A stretch of 64,000 nt of DNA from Sporolactobacillus pectinivorans (GCF_002802965.1 NZ_NXGA01000001.1:3294955-3358954); one strand, 5' to 3'. Shown: positions 37,148-47,250, counted from the first letter of the stretch. Notes: generated by a model not told the origin, from the sequence alone. Translations and numbers: made by a program.

Positions 37148-38146
37148 TTACTTCTCTCTTATTTTCTCCAATAGTTCGCGCTCACGTTCAGCCGACATCC
37201 CTGCTTTCCAATCAGCATTTGACGGTCGCGATTTCACCCATTCAGCTGTATCCCGGATCGTTTCTTGAACAGGGCGAAATGATAGCCCCGCTTGAATCGC
37301 TTTACTGTTGTCTACAGATAAAAATCCTTTCATATTGACTTTTTTTGGTATCCAAAGCGGCATCTCTGTCCAATAGTCAACACCCTGATCAAGAAGAAAA
37401 CCTTCTTCGGCCCATTGAAACTGTACCTTGGGGTTCAGCGTTGCCGCACATGACTTCAAAAAAGTTCTCAAAGTGAGCGATTCTGCCGGGCCTGTTGCAT
37501 GGTATGTGCCTGCTTGCTTTCTTTCGGTCATTTCGAGAATCCATGAAGCGAGATCCCGGACGTCGATCCATTGAATAGATGCCTCCGGATCTCCGGGTGC
37601 CAGTATCTTTCCTCCCTTCATCACACGCCATGGCCAGTAAGTAAAACGGTCAGTCGGATCATACGGTCCCACGATTAAACCAGGACGGACAATAAGCGAT
37701 CGGCCTGGTAATTCCTCCTTAACGGCGGATTCACAAAGCGCCTTGAGCGGGCCGTATGTATCGCCAGTAACCTCTTCAACCGATTCATCTTCCAACTTGC
37801 TTACACCTGTTGTTTCATTGAGTCTGGATTTACTGAAATCTTTATAAACAGAAATGCTGGATATAAACGTATAATGATCGGTTGATTGCGCAAACAGCTT
37901 GGCTGATTTGCGGACAATCCTTGGAACGTAGCCTGACGTGTCAATGACCGCATCCCAAGCTCTATTCTGCACCGCCTTCAGATCCCCATCGCGATCTCCA
38001 TGCAGCTGTTCGATATCAGGAGCGATGTCAGGATGATTCCCGCGATTGAATAATGTGACAGAATGGCCCCTTTCTCTAGCAATCTCTCCAAGATGTCTGC
38101 CCAAAAAGACCGTTCCGCCCAGAATCAGTATGTTGATGTGGATCAC
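37148..38146 (-). CDS. NAD-dependent epimerase/dehydratase-like protein (extended SDR, atypical)
   Basis: 332 aa. Rossmann start NILILGGTVFLGRHL, then DTSGYVPRIV and YGPLKALCESAV, where the catalytic Tyr-x3-Lys pair is YGPLK. IVRPGLIVGPYDPTDRFTYW is typical of SDR proteins related to isoflavone reductases and plastid mRNA-binding proteins. Substrate unknown. The frame runs to 38305, but GTG 38146 follows GAGG by 7 bp and places the Rossmann motif at the very N-terminus; the upstream part looks non-coding. Monocistronic. Confidence 0.8.
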   Translation of the reverse strand: MIHINILILGGTVFLGRHLGEIARERGHSVTLFNRGNHPDIAPDIEQLHGDRDGDLKAVQNRAWDAVIDTSGYVPRIVRKSAKLFAQSTDHYTFISSISVYKDFSKSRLNETTGVSKLEDESVEEVTGDTYGPLKALCESAVKEELPGRSLIVRPGLIVGPYDPTDRFTYWPWRVMKGGKILAPGDPEASIQWIDVRDLASWILEMTERKQAGTYHATGPAESLTLRTFLKSCAATLNPKVQFQWAEEGFLLDQGVDYWTEMPLWIPKKVNMKGFLSVDNSKAIQAGLSFRPVQETIRDTAEWVKSRPSNADWKAGMSAERERELLEKIREK

Positions 38147-38403
38147 CTTCCCGCCTCTATTTGTCTGTTTAAACGATTTTTGATCAAAGATTGTTACATG
38201 TATTGTATTTTTTTTACCATGAGCAGTAGCATTGTGGATTAGACAGAAAGAGGAATGCAGAGAAATATATGACGCATCACAACGATCAGGAACGTGAACG
38301 AACAATATTTTCTCAAGGACATTTGCTGTTCATAAAATATACTGTATTTTTATTCCTTATTCACCTATAATTGACTCAACAAATTAAAAGACAGGTGATT
38401 CAT

Positions 38404-38592
38404 ATGCAAGTATTCAGTCTGGGAACAATGATTTTTCAGCTTGTCATGTTTGCGTTGCTACTGGCGCTCCTTTATTTCGTTATTAAAGGGATCATCTTCT
38501 TTTCCGTGCAGCCCAAGGTAGCAAAGAAACAGCATGAAGAACTATTGAGGAAACTGTCCGAAATCAGTGAAAAACTGGATCGTCTTCATTGA
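38404..38592 (+). CDS. Small membrane protein with coiled-coil tail
   Basis: 62 aa. One long hydrophobic helix (about residues 5-35), then a charged amphipathic helix with heptad pattern (HEELLRKLSEISEKLDRL). AGGTGA lies 7 bp before ATG 38404; the longer frame from 38371 is unneeded. It resembles small DUF4083-like membrane proteins of Bacillales, but I am not certain of the family. No partner gene is adjacent. Confidence 0.7.
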   Translation: MQVFSLGTMIFQLVMFALLLALLYFVIKGIIFFSVQPKVAKKQHEELLRKLSEISEKLDRLH

Positions 38593-39339
38593 AGACATGT
38601 ACAGTAGAAATTCCGGTGCAATGTGCACCAGGAACGGTTCTATGATTGGGTTTTATCGCTTTTATATTTTTTCTCTTTCTTTTGCCCACTTTATTCGCTT
38701 GTTCCTCTATCACTGGAAATTCCGGGTCTGCGAAAGACCGAGTAACCACACATCTGAAAAGACATCTTCTGCGCCGCAAAAGCAACGCTTCATGACATGG
38801 CTTCCAGTAGATCAGGAGCCCAATAAACGCGAAATATGTAGTCCATATGAACAGATCATGATTCGATTCAAACTCAAGAATTTTCTTTATGAAACATCCC
38901 TGACTATCTTTTATTCCCCAACCAGACAACCGGCAGTACTGATCATAACCGGATAGTGTGAATGCGTCTCCCAAATCAAAAGAAAGATGAAAAGCCAACC
39001 AAACCGGCAATGTAAAACATTCGTCTATTTGTACTCACTAACAGTGACCGACGAGAAATGATCGGCGCGGCAGGCCTTCGCTACGCTTTTCCAAGTTAAA
39101 TCGTATATCCTTATCACCCCTTTTCAACAATACGTTTTTTCATTTCAATAATCTGGATTTGTTCGATTTTCCTCCAGGAGAGTCACAAAAAGCCCACATC
39201 TTGAATATGATTGAAGTGACTATTTATATTTATTCTTAATCATCATTTTATTTGCTTGCTCATTGCCTGATAAACAAATTTGGAAAGCAAATTTTTCTTA
39301 AAACAAATAAGCAAACATGGATGAAGAAAAAAGATCGCA
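38593..39339. other. Gene-poor stretch with possible degraded coding sequence
   Basis: Overlapping open frames exist on both strands (about 38564-39010), with no ribosome-binding sites. The minus frame contains a plausible hydrophobic segment (LFIWTTYFAFIGLLIYW) and may be a decayed membrane-protein gene. Near 39070 is ATGATCGGCG, also present at 42051. AT content rises toward 39340. Confidence 0.35.
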
Positions 39340-40380
39340 ATGGAGATGATTTCTAAAAATATGATTGATAATATTCAACTGATCAAGAAAGAATTGGAAT
39401 ATCTAAAAGGCATTAACGACAAATCAGTCGGGATTATTAGTATGACGGCTAGAAAATCAAATGGATTACGTACGTTACCAAGAAGAGCTGCAATGGGCTT
39501 TACTGCAATAAATTTTTTGGTAACGAAAATAGAACAGGCGAGAGATTGCCTGTTCGCTCTGGACGGTCAAGTCGACTATATATTAATTGATATTGAGGAA
39601 AAACAGGATATATCCCTTATTCGTGAAGCAAGACGAATCATAAAAACATCTAAAGTTATTACCTGTAAACCCAATGATGCCACTATAGAATCCTGTGATC
39701 TGTTCATAAGGCATCATTATAATGATGAATTGGAAAATAAGTCCGTGCTAGTCATTGGGTCTGGAAATTTAAGTACTAAAATAGCTTTAAGACTCGCTGA
39801 AAGACAGGCAATTGTGCATTTGCACAGTAGAAGCTATCAAAAGACAGCTCAAATTACTGAATCTTTAAATTTAATTCTTCCTAAATTCTCTAAACCAATA
39901 CAAGCAATCAATAAGCCAAAACAAAAGTACAACATAATAGTTTCTTTTTTATCTGCTGAAGCAATCATTGGAGAGGAGTATTTGCCGATATTGAGTGAGG
40001 ACTCGTTAGTCATCGACGGAGGTATCAATAATTTTAAATCCGCATTTATTAAAGGAGCTTTGGAAAAAGGAATCACTTGCTATAGATTAGATGTCCGGAT
40101 TGCTTTTCTCTATTATTTACTCTTTCTAAGCAATGAAGTAGAATCATTTTTTACACATGTAATGGGTCGCATAGAGTATCAAGATAACGGCTATCATTTA
40201 GTTTCAGGGGGTATTATCGGCAATATAGGCGATATTATTGTAGATAAAGTGATGGAACCCACTCAAATTGTAGGTATCGCAGATGGATTAGGAGGAGTTA
40301 AGAGCGAGTCCCATTATTCTCAAGAGGAAAAGATAAAGATCACGGAAATATCAAAACAATTAAGCGATCATTCAGGGTAA
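39340..40380 (+). CDS. NAD(P)-binding Rossmann-fold protein of unknown role
   Basis: 346 aa. Not recognised as a named enzyme. A central dinucleotide-binding motif VLVIGSGNLSTKIALRLAE (about residues 136-154) with an alpha/beta N-terminal domain and a downstream LSEDSLVIDGGINN resembles the layout of FolD or shikimate-dehydrogenase-type proteins. The C-terminus has VSGGIIGNIGDIIVDKVM. AT-rich codon use unlike the flanking housekeeping genes suggests transfer. It sits beside a nucleotide-sugar dehydratase and glycan remnants, so a role in surface-sugar synthesis is possible but unproven. Start uncertain (ATG 39340, 39346 or 39361). Confidence 0.75.
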   Translation: MEMISKNMIDNIQLIKKELEYLKGINDKSVGIISMTARKSNGLRTLPRRAAMGFTAINFLVTKIEQARDCLFALDGQVDYILIDIEEKQDISLIREARRIIKTSKVITCKPNDATIESCDLFIRHHYNDELENKSVLVIGSGNLSTKIALRLAERQAIVHLHSRSYQKTAQITESLNLILPKFSKPIQAINKPKQKYNIIVSFLSAEAIIGEEYLPILSEDSLVIDGGINNFKSAFIKGALEKGITCYRLDVRIAFLYYLLFLSNEVESFFTHVMGRIEYQDNGYHLVSGGIIGNIGDIIVDKVMEPTQIVGIADGLGGVKSESHYSQEEKIKITEISKQLSDHSG

Positions 40381-40782
40381 GGAAATGTCAGCTTATTACT
40401 TCGCAGTAGTGTACAAAAGAACCACACCTTTTAAAAGAAGGCTTCGTTAAACTAATCTGTTGCTTTTCGCTCCAGTAAACAAAGTGGCAAAACCAACGTT
40501 GAACTTTAACATAGCCTATAAGGAAATAAACAATATACTGAACCTAGTTTTCTTTATAGAGATTTTACCCCGGAATGTAAATAAAATTCAATCATAAAAG
40601 AACATGGAAAAAGGTAGATAAGCCCTTAGGCGTCTCTACAGGTTCATGACAGGAAAGTTGAAAACAATCACCTGTTTCGCTGGTTCTCTTGAAGGCCATG
40701 TAGATCTGGATCAAACCAAAATGGTGTTAGCCATCGCCAAAAAATTTTGTCCGAAAATGCTCTTCTCCTACGATCAACAACT
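40381..40782. other. Intergenic region in the AT-rich island
   Basis: No gene supported. A 70-codon plus frame at 40646-40858 overlaps the end of the dehydratase antisense and lacks a ribosome-binding site. Confidence 0.4.
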
Positions 40783-41772
40783 TTATTTAATGAATCCGCC
40801 TTTTTTTAACATCTCTTTGATTTCATCCTTACTCATTAGTCCTTTTTCAGAACTGTAATTTCCTATTTTTACCGCGGGATATTTAGCGTAATGTTCCATT
40901 AACCCATCTATATGAATGGTTGGCAAGATAACAAAGTATTCTTGATCATAAATAATTGTTTTCATACTTTCATTTGCAGAAAGGAGCAGCTCATGAATTT
41001 TTTCCCCGGGACGAATTCCAAGAATATCAAATTCAATATTTTTTTCTCCAGAGGCTGCTATCAATGCCTGTGCAAGATCAATAATTTTACAGGAGGGCAT
41101 TTTCATAACAAAAATTTCTCCCCCAATACTTTCATAAGTGGCCTCTAGAACAAGTTTAATTGCGTCCTGTACAGACAGAAAGAAACGTGTCATGTTTGGG
41201 TCCGTAATACCTATCTTCTGTTTTTCCTGAATCTGTCTTTTAAAAACATGTATAACGCTTCCGCTTGTTCCTAATACATTTCCACCCCGGATACATACAA
41301 ACTTTGTATGAGTACTCAATGTATTAGCATGAATAATTAACCTCTCACCCATTGCTTTTGAAAATCCATAAAAATTCAATGGATCAGAGGCTTTATCAGT
41401 CGAAATATATACCACTTTTTTCACGCCAGACTGAATAGCTGCTTCAATTACATTTTGAGTTCCTATAACATTGGTCTTTAATGCCTCCATAGGCTGTTCT
41501 TCACAAACAGGGACATGTTTTAATGCTGCCAGATGAAAAATATAATCAACATCTTGGCACGCTCCAATTAAAGCCTCTTTTTCTCTAATATCTCCAATAA
41601 TAAAACGTAATTTAGGATTATGATCAAACATTTGCTTCATTGTAAATTGATTGGCTTCATTTCTGGAAAATATTCTAATTTCCTTTGGCTTTTTATCTAA
41701 CAATTGATTAATTAACTCGTATCCCCATGAACCTGTACCACCCGTTACAAGGATGATCTGATTATTCAACAA
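40783..41772 (-). CDS. UDP-GlcNAc 4,6-dehydratase family protein (PseB/CapE/FnlA-like)
   Basis: 329 aa extended SDR. The N-terminal VTGGTGSWGYEL, the catalytic STDKASDP loop and YGFSKAMGERL (Tyr-x3-Lys) define the polysaccharide-biosynthesis dehydratase family, whose members convert UDP-GlcNAc to 4-keto-6-deoxy sugars for capsule, O-antigen or flagellin/spore glycans. IRPGEKIHELLLS near residue 255 is typical. GGAGG lies 8 bp before the TTG start at 41772. AT-rich, probably acquired. The aminotransferases expected downstream are missing here, so the pathway is incomplete or encoded elsewhere. Confidence 0.88.
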   Translation of the reverse strand: MLNNQIILVTGGTGSWGYELINQLLDKKPKEIRIFSRNEANQFTMKQMFDHNPKLRFIIGDIREKEALIGACQDVDYIFHLAALKHVPVCEEQPMEALKTNVIGTQNVIEAAIQSGVKKVVYISTDKASDPLNFYGFSKAMGERLIIHANTLSTHTKFVCIRGGNVLGTSGSVIHVFKRQIQEKQKIGITDPNMTRFFLSVQDAIKLVLEATYESIGGEIFVMKMPSCKIIDLAQALIAASGEKNIEFDILGIRPGEKIHELLLSANESMKTIIYDQEYFVILPTIHIDGLMEHYAKYPAVKIGNYSSEKGLMSKDEIKEMLKKGGFIK

Positions 41773-42593
41773 GTCTAATGCCTCCTATATTCTAAGTTAC
41801 GATAAGCTGAATACATCTTTAAAAATACAAAAGAATAAATAAACTTCGACCCGAATCCTATTGTTTGTTTAAAATACTTTCGTAAAAAAAATTATATTAA
41901 TTTGAATCCTCCAGCCGTCTTATAAATGAATAGCGTTACTTATTTGAACAACCTCCAACTTCTATAATGTATGCATTGCTCCTTTAGTTGTCATAGGCAG
42001 TCTCTTTAACTTAGATTAAATTCTTTAGAGAGCGTTTAAAAAGTCACCGAATGATCGGCGGCGAATCTCTTCGCTGGCTTTAGTTAAGAAGAAATTGCTA
42101 CATAAGAATGAAGTTTTCGGAAGGGGAAACAGACTCAGGTGGAGTAAACTGATTAAACCGCTCTTTTACCGCACAGCTCGACTCAGATACATGAACTGGC
42201 TTTGAAACCTTCGAAGGAATTCCTGAAAAAAACGGTCTGATACTTATTGTCCATGGTCTCATGAGAGGGCTGCCTGTTTTTTCATCTAATCAATGATCAC
42301 ACTCAAGCATTATATTGACTTCAGACAAAGCACCGCACCTCTCTCTGAGAAAAGTGCGGGGAAAGTGTTCCATTAATTTTGAGAATGATCGTGTCTGAAA
42401 CGAAACGCTCAAGATAAGCCATCAGTCGCTGAGGGTTGATGGTGTCGGGAATTGGCCTCCGTCTTCCTTCAGATTCTACAATACCATGCTAAAAGGTAAA
42501 AAGGGATATTTTAATTCTCAGGTCAACCATCCAAACCAAACACACGATTGAATAATAAATTAAAATATACAACGAAAGCGGGATGATTAACCT
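41773..42593. other. Gene-less stretch with mobile or degraded remnants
   Basis: 820 bp with no intact gene. Contains the second 21-bp direct repeat and a CCGCAC/GTGCGG hairpin near 42330-42362 without a T-run. Short coding-like scraps appear in several frames. Consistent with decay after insertion or deletion events. Confidence 0.45.
42028..42048 (+). repeat. 21-bp degenerate direct repeat, copy 2
   Basis: GAGAGCGTTTAAAAAGTCACC, three mismatches from copy 1 at 37053-37073. Confidence 0.45.
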
Positions 42594-42884
42594 TTGAATA
42601 TACTGCTTGCCACATATGGAGCTGTTCCATGTGTGGGGGTTTGAGAATCCACGATCCAGTCAAAAAAAATCTAGAAAAGTTAGAATGTAAGGCCGATTTA
42701 TTAGGACATGGCGAGGATAATATCTATATTCATCTAGTTTTTATTAGGTAGCGACGAGCTAAGAGAAACACTAAGATCCATTTGCAGAAAAATGAGGGAT
42801 AAGCCATTGTCCTCAAAAAAGGGCTGCAAGAAATTAATAAAAATCTATGAACAGACAAATGAGAAGCAGGAAAGGATAAAACTA
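42594..42884 (+). pseudogene. Glycosyltransferase (GT4-like) remnant with large internal deletion
   Basis: The first segment reads NILLATYGAVPCVG, the usual N-terminus of family 4 glycosyltransferases of spore formers. An in-frame TGA (42642-42644), a frame change at the A8 run near 42665 (then NLEKLECKADLLGHGEDNIY) and a stop at 42749 break it. From about 42744 another frame gives LGSDELRETLRSIC and KKLIKIYEQTNEKQERI, which looks like the C-terminus of such an enzyme. The central catalytic part is missing. No functional product is expected. Confidence 0.65.
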
Positions 42885-43019
42885 ATGATACGAACTAATT
42901 TGCTGATATTTAACAACAAGTTATTAAACTGGTTCTCAAAAATATTTTCTTGGATCAAACGATTTTGGAAAGTTAAAACGGATCAACCAGCTAAAGAGGA
43001 AATAAGGAGGATGAGGACC

Positions 43020-43643
43020 ATGGATCTTAAAACGATAAATGGAAATTATGATGCTATTTTTAGCTTAGGCGATTTGTGTCTGGCAAGTATTCAATTAAGA
43101 AAGCATAATTTACGCCCCTTTGCCGGTGTCATCGATTGGATGGGATCACCATTTCTTTATGAAGTTAATAGACTTCTTAAAAATAGGTTTCAGGGATTTA
43201 TGGAGTTATCAAATGTGTCGATCAGAGGCTATGCAAATGAACAAAATCTGTTGGTAGCAGATGATCAGTACAATATTATGTCTAATCATGACTTTGATAC
43301 AACCAGAAATACACTAACTCAATTAGCGACTTACCCAGAGGTTAAAGCAAAATTTGATCGCCGAATTAACAGGTTTCTAAATAAGCTAGAGACAAGTAAA
43401 CGGATACTTTTTGTTAGAACTGAAGGGACATTTGATGAGGTTAAGGCATTGGAGGAGACATTATCTGAATTGGTGAAAGGTGATTTCCGCATCCTTGTTA
43501 TCAATCATACGAATGTTAACGATATAGTGGTCAAAAACTGGCCGCTTAAAAAGGTTTGTTCTCTGGAGTTCCCTAATATCGAAAAGTGGGAAGGGAATAA
43601 CGATCTATGGGACCGGGTTTTAAAAGATGTTCATATTAAATGA
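43020..43643 (+). CDS. DUF1796 family putative cysteine peptidase
   Basis: 207 aa. Begins with NYDAIFSLGDLCLASIQLRK, where the Cys after SLGD is the proposed nucleophile; FAGVIDWM and NIMSNHDFDT follow, the latter with the conserved His. LFVRTEGTFDEV and ILVINHTN complete the family pattern. DUF1796 proteins occur in polysaccharide and glycosyltransferase clusters; activity is unproven. AAGGAGG lies 9 bp before ATG 43020. The open frame extends to 42792, through the glycosyltransferase C-terminal remnant, and an alternative start is ATG 42885. AT-rich like its neighbours. Confidence 0.8.
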   Translation: MDLKTINGNYDAIFSLGDLCLASIQLRKHNLRPFAGVIDWMGSPFLYEVNRLLKNRFQGFMELSNVSIRGYANEQNLLVADDQYNIMSNHDFDTTRNTLTQLATYPEVKAKFDRRINRFLNKLETSKRILFVRTEGTFDEVKALEETLSELVKGDFRILVINHTNVNDIVVKNWPLKKVCSLEFPNIEKWEGNNDLWDRVLKDVHIK

Positions 43644-44069
43644 GCGTTTTGGGCGCCAGTCCTTTGTCAGGGCACAAATGAAAGAATTCTATTCTGAAAA
43701 CAAATAATGACTCAACTTCTGCAGAGCGAAAATCAAGGTGATCATTTGATCTCACACAGGACGGAGCAGACGAACTAAGGTTCTTAATAAAATGGCTATG
43801 TTTAAACTCAACGTCGATTTTGCTCCTTTGTTTGAGCGGAAGCTGTGAAACTCCTGCGGGAACAGCGAGCGCATGGAACGAAAAGCAAACAGACAGCCAA
43901 CAAAACAGAAAGACACCCTACATTTGGTATAGTGAATTTGTCTAGAAAACACTGCCAAATAAAAGGGTGTCCTTCATTAGGATAACGAATAACAATCAAT
44001 TCCCTGTCGCAGTTAATTCAGCACAGCAACAGTATTTATTGCAGAAACGCTTAATGAACAAAACATACA
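43644..44069. other. Intergenic region with a long hairpin repeat
   Basis: Holds the 43912-43971 hairpin and, before it, the block GAAACTCCTGCGGGAACAGC, which resembles scattered repeats of Bacillales chromosomes. No gene supported. Confidence 0.4.
43912..43971. repeat. 60-bp interrupted inverted repeat
   Basis: GACACCCT, ATTTGG and AGTG on the left pair with CACT, CCAAAT and AGGGTGTC on the right, separated by small internal loops and a 15-nt apical loop. It could be a small non-autonomous element or the terminator of the MCP gene (minus side is T-rich: TTTCTGTTTTG). Confidence 0.5.
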
Positions 44070-46037
44070 TTACTTAGTTTTAAAAGATGAAACAATTTGA
44101 TTGAGTTCCTCAGCCATTTCCGACAGAGTCGTTGCATTGCTGGCTATTTCTTCCATAGACGCAGATTGCTCCTCAGTAGCTGCGGAAGCATTTTGTGATT
44201 CACTATTTACTTTTGAAGCTGCTTCATTAATGTTCTTAACGGCGGTGTCAACCTGTCCGGTTTCCTGAGCTATCATTTTGATCGCTTGCGTCATTTGCAG
44301 AATCTCTTTTGAGACACTGTTCATTGAAACGGCAATGTTTTCGAAAGAGTCCGCGGTTTTATTTACTGATTCGAGACCCTTATTTATCTCAAGACTACCA
44401 TTTTGCATCGATTCCACAGATTTCCTGCTGTGTATTTGCAACAAATTGACCACTTCTGAAATCTTTTTTGTTGAATCAGCAGACTGTTCGGCAAGCTTTC
44501 GAATCTCATCAGCAACGACAGCAAATCCGCGTCCCTCTTCGCCAGCCCGCGCAGCTTCAATCGCTGCATTCAGCGAAAGAAGCTGCGTTTGTGCAGCGAT
44601 ATCGTCAATTAGCTTATTCATTTCTTCAATGCTTGCTACTTGATTTGCAAATTCTTCAATCGTCCTTAATGCCTCTTCTTGTTTTTCGTCTATAATCCGG
44701 ATTTGATTGGTCGTTTGTTTTAATGTCTTTTTTCCAAGTTCTACTTTACCCATGGCATCATCGGAAACGCGATGCAGCTTATCGGCATTTCCATCAATGA
44801 GTTCAATCTGATTTTGAATCGAATCAGTGGAAGCAGCGGTTGATCCTGTCTCCTTATAAGAATCATTTGCCCCGATAGCCATCTGCTGAATGGATTGAGC
44901 AATTTCATCTATTGTTGCTTTACTTTCTTCTGTCGAAGCTGTCAGTTCTTCAGATGAAGCAGCGAGCGTTCCTGCCTTATCACTGACAATATTGAGAACA
45001 TGGCGTAATTCTTCAATCATCTTATTAAATCCTTCGCCAAGGCGCTCAAATTCTACGAAGCTTCCGACTTTCACTTTGTGCGTTAAGTCTTTGTTCACGA
45101 CATATGAAGAAACTTCTAATATTTTCTTTATTGGGCTGATGATCTTACGAACAGCTAATAGAGCAATGAGAACGCCTAATATCGCCATAATTAAGCAAAC
45201 AATCACTGTTTGAATCAGAATACCAGATAAATCCGAATTGATTTCCGCTTCCGATACGTTACCAATAAGGATCCAGCCTGTAAAGTTATTATGTATAAAA
45301 TTAATCTGGCGGGGAACACCCAGCTGGTTAGAAAAGTAAGAACCGCTGTTTTTTTTGAAAAGATATTTATTCGGCGCTACTTTTCCCGTTTTCACTAAAT
45401 TGCTTACAAGTGCAACAGCCTTAGCGCTATACAAACTGGTATATCCTGTTTTTCCAATACGCACTCCTTTAACGATATTCTGCAGCGAGTTTATATTTAT
45501 CGTTAAGTTAACAACACCCTGACCGTCTTTTGTTGTTCTTGCCAGTGATACGACGTATTGTCTGCTGACAGCGGATATATAAGGCTCTGTAAGAACAACT
45601 TTTCCTGGATGCGCAATTGCCAGTTGAAACCAGGGGCGTTTCCGCGGATCAAACCCTTTAGGCGCTTTCTGTCCATTTCCGTTTACGTTATAGCCACTAT
45701 TATCGGCTGCTGAAATATTTTCTGTCATGTTTGTACTATGGTATTGGTTGTTTAATAAACTGTACACAAGGCTGCTCTTTATATTGGAAGAATTAATAGT
45801 ATCCGCCAGATAATTAAGACGAACCGCCTGCTCCCCCATTGTCTGATTAATGTCTTCACTTAGAATTTTAATGCTATTGATAGCATTCCCATTAACACTT
45901 GTCATCATCTGATTCTTGGCACTAAGATAAGAAAAAGTTCCGACAATACCTGTAGGAACAATAACAAGTAAAACAGCTATGGTAATTAGAACAAATTTTA
46001 ATTGCAACTGAACGCGCCCATGTTTTTTTTCGACCAT
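44070..46037 (-). CDS. Methyl-accepting chemotaxis protein with dCache-type sensor
   Basis: 655 aa. Membrane helix (about residues 13-35), extracellular double-Cache region (about 40-270, with [20 protein letters not shown] and [14 protein letters not shown]), second helix (about 278-300), HAMP (about 300-355) and an MCP signalling domain with the conserved tip [20 protein letters not shown]. No C-terminal CheR/CheB pentapeptide. The ligand is unknown; the Cache form suggests amino acids or organic acids. The start at ATG 46037 is preceded by GAGGAG at 11 bp. Monocistronic. Confidence 0.93.
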   Translation of the reverse strand: MVEKKHGRVQLQLKFVLITIAVLLVIVPTGIVGTFSYLSAKNQMMTSVNGNAINSIKILSEDINQTMGEQAVRLNYLADTINSSNIKSSLVYSLLNNQYHSTNMTENISAADNSGYNVNGNGQKAPKGFDPRKRPWFQLAIAHPGKVVLTEPYISAVSRQYVVSLARTTKDGQGVVNLTININSLQNIVKGVRIGKTGYTSLYSAKAVALVSNLVKTGKVAPNKYLFKKNSGSYFSNQLGVPRQINFIHNNFTGWILIGNVSEAEINSDLSGILIQTVIVCLIMAILGVLIALLAVRKIISPIKKILEVSSYVVNKDLTHKVKVGSFVEFERLGEGFNKMIEELRHVLNIVSDKAGTLAASSEELTASTEESKATIDEIAQSIQQMAIGANDSYKETGSTAASTDSIQNQIELIDGNADKLHRVSDDAMGKVELGKKTLKQTTNQIRIIDEKQEEALRTIEEFANQVASIEEMNKLIDDIAAQTQLLSLNAAIEAARAGEEGRGFAVVADEIRKLAEQSADSTKKISEVVNLLQIHSRKSVESMQNGSLEINKGLESVNKTADSFENIAVSMNSVSKEILQMTQAIKMIAQETGQVDTAVKNINEAASKVNSESQNASAATEEQSASMEEIASNATTLSEMAEELNQIVSSFKTK

Positions 46038-46353
46038 TTAGAATACTGCTCCTCGTCTACTTAATATTTTTTTAATAGGGGGGTTAAACAATCAGTTAGA
46101 ACCGTCAAAATTCGACAAAATTTCCTCTTTTTTTCATCGGTGTTTTATAAATTATGTTTAATATCGGATTCTAAATTTTTCCTTATCATAAAATATGATC
46201 TTTTCATTGAAGTCCCGTCTTATACTGCAATAAATTAACAACTTAATTTTCTAGGCGGCAGATTATCTGCTATTATTTTAATTAGATGCTTTACTATCAT
46301 CTTCTGAACTCATACCATATCGGAATAATATCAAAATAAAGGGGCTGCACTTA
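46038..46353. other. Intergenic region between divergent MCP and pentapeptide genes
   Basis: AT-rich, expected to hold both promoters. No distinct motif identified. Confidence 0.4.
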
Positions 46354-47250
46354 TTGTCTGAGAACTACGATGATCCAAATGCAAGACGTGATATTCACCG
46401 CACCAGTCTGCGCCCTGACTGCGAGAGCTGCTTTGGTTTGTGCTGTGTTGCCCTACCCTTCGCAGCTTCAGCAGATTTTGCGATCGAAAAAGATGCCGGC
46501 AAGTCATGCCCCAATCTGCGATCAGACTTCCGCTGCAGCATTCATAAAAACCTCAGACAGCAGGGATTTAAAGGGTGCACCGCTTTTGACTGCTTCGGTG
46601 CAGGGCAAAAAGTTTCTCAAGTCACTTTTGGAGGAACGGACTGGCATGAAGATGCAGCCACGGCAAGGAAAATGTACCATGTGTTTCCAATTATGTTACA
46701 GCTCCATGAGATGCTCTGGTATCTGACTGAGGCTCTTATGTTGAAAACGTCTCTTCCGATTCAGGGAGAGCTACGCCTCGCACTTGATGAAACGGAACGA
46801 CTGTCTCAACTTGATCCCGAAGCACTCATGGAACTGGATGTTCCCTCTCACCGAGCAAATGTAAACGTTCTGCTTCTAAGAACAAGTGAACGAGCATGGG
46901 CGGAGTCACAGCATAAAAGTGATAAAAAAAGGAAGAGAATCAATCGTCAAGGTGCTGATCTGATGGGTGCAAATCTTAGAGGAGCTGATCTCGGAGGAAC
47001 CAACTTAAGAGGAGCGTATCTGATTGCCGCTGACCTCCGGGACGCCGATTTGAGAGCAGCCGACTTTATCGGTGCTGATTTACGAGACGCTGACCTTCGA
47101 GGAGCCGATCTCACCGAGAGTATCTTCCTCACTCAAGCACAGATTAGCTCGGCGAAGGGCGATGCACACACTAAATTGCCGCACTTGCTTTCTCACCCAA
47201 CACATTGGTCTGTTTTTGGTAAAAAAATAAATAAAAGAACTGAAAAGTAA
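46354..47250 (+). CDS. Pentapeptide repeat protein with N-terminal cysteine cluster
   Basis: 298 aa. The N-terminus has a cysteine cluster (CESCFGLCC, then CPN, FRCSIH, GCTAFDCFG) that could bind zinc or an iron-sulfur centre. A helical middle follows, then about 13 A(D/N)LxG-type pentapeptides from residue 197 (GADLMGANLRGADLGGTNLR), which fold into a right-handed beta-helix. Start is TTG 46354, 9 bp after AAAGGGG. Some pentapeptide proteins protect gyrase, but the cysteine domain is not part of those, so no function is assigned. Ends at a terminator hairpin. Confidence 0.85.
   Translation: MSENYDDPNARRDIHRTSLRPDCESCFGLCCVALPFAASADFAIEKDAGKSCPNLRSDFRCSIHKNLRQQGFKGCTAFDCFGAGQKVSQVTFGGTDWHEDAATARKMYHVFPIMLQLHEMLWYLTEALMLKTSLPIQGELRLALDETERLSQLDPEALMELDVPSHRANVNVLLLRTSERAWAESQHKSDKKRKRINRQGADLMGANLRGADLGGTNLRGAYLIAADLRDADLRAADFIGADLRDADLRGADLTESIFLTQAQISSAKGDAHTKLPHLLSHPTHWSVFGKKINKRTEK

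Noticed and set aside
38564..39010. Overlapping open frames on both strands (129 and 148 codons)
   Set aside because: No ribosome-binding sites, no recognisable family, and each is the shadow of the other; at best a decayed gene.
40646..40858. 70-codon open frame antisense to the end of the dehydratase gene
   Set aside because: Overlaps a well-supported gene and has no initiation signal.
42330..42362. CCGCAC/GTGCGG hairpin considered as a terminator
   Set aside because: No T-run on either strand and no gene ending nearby.
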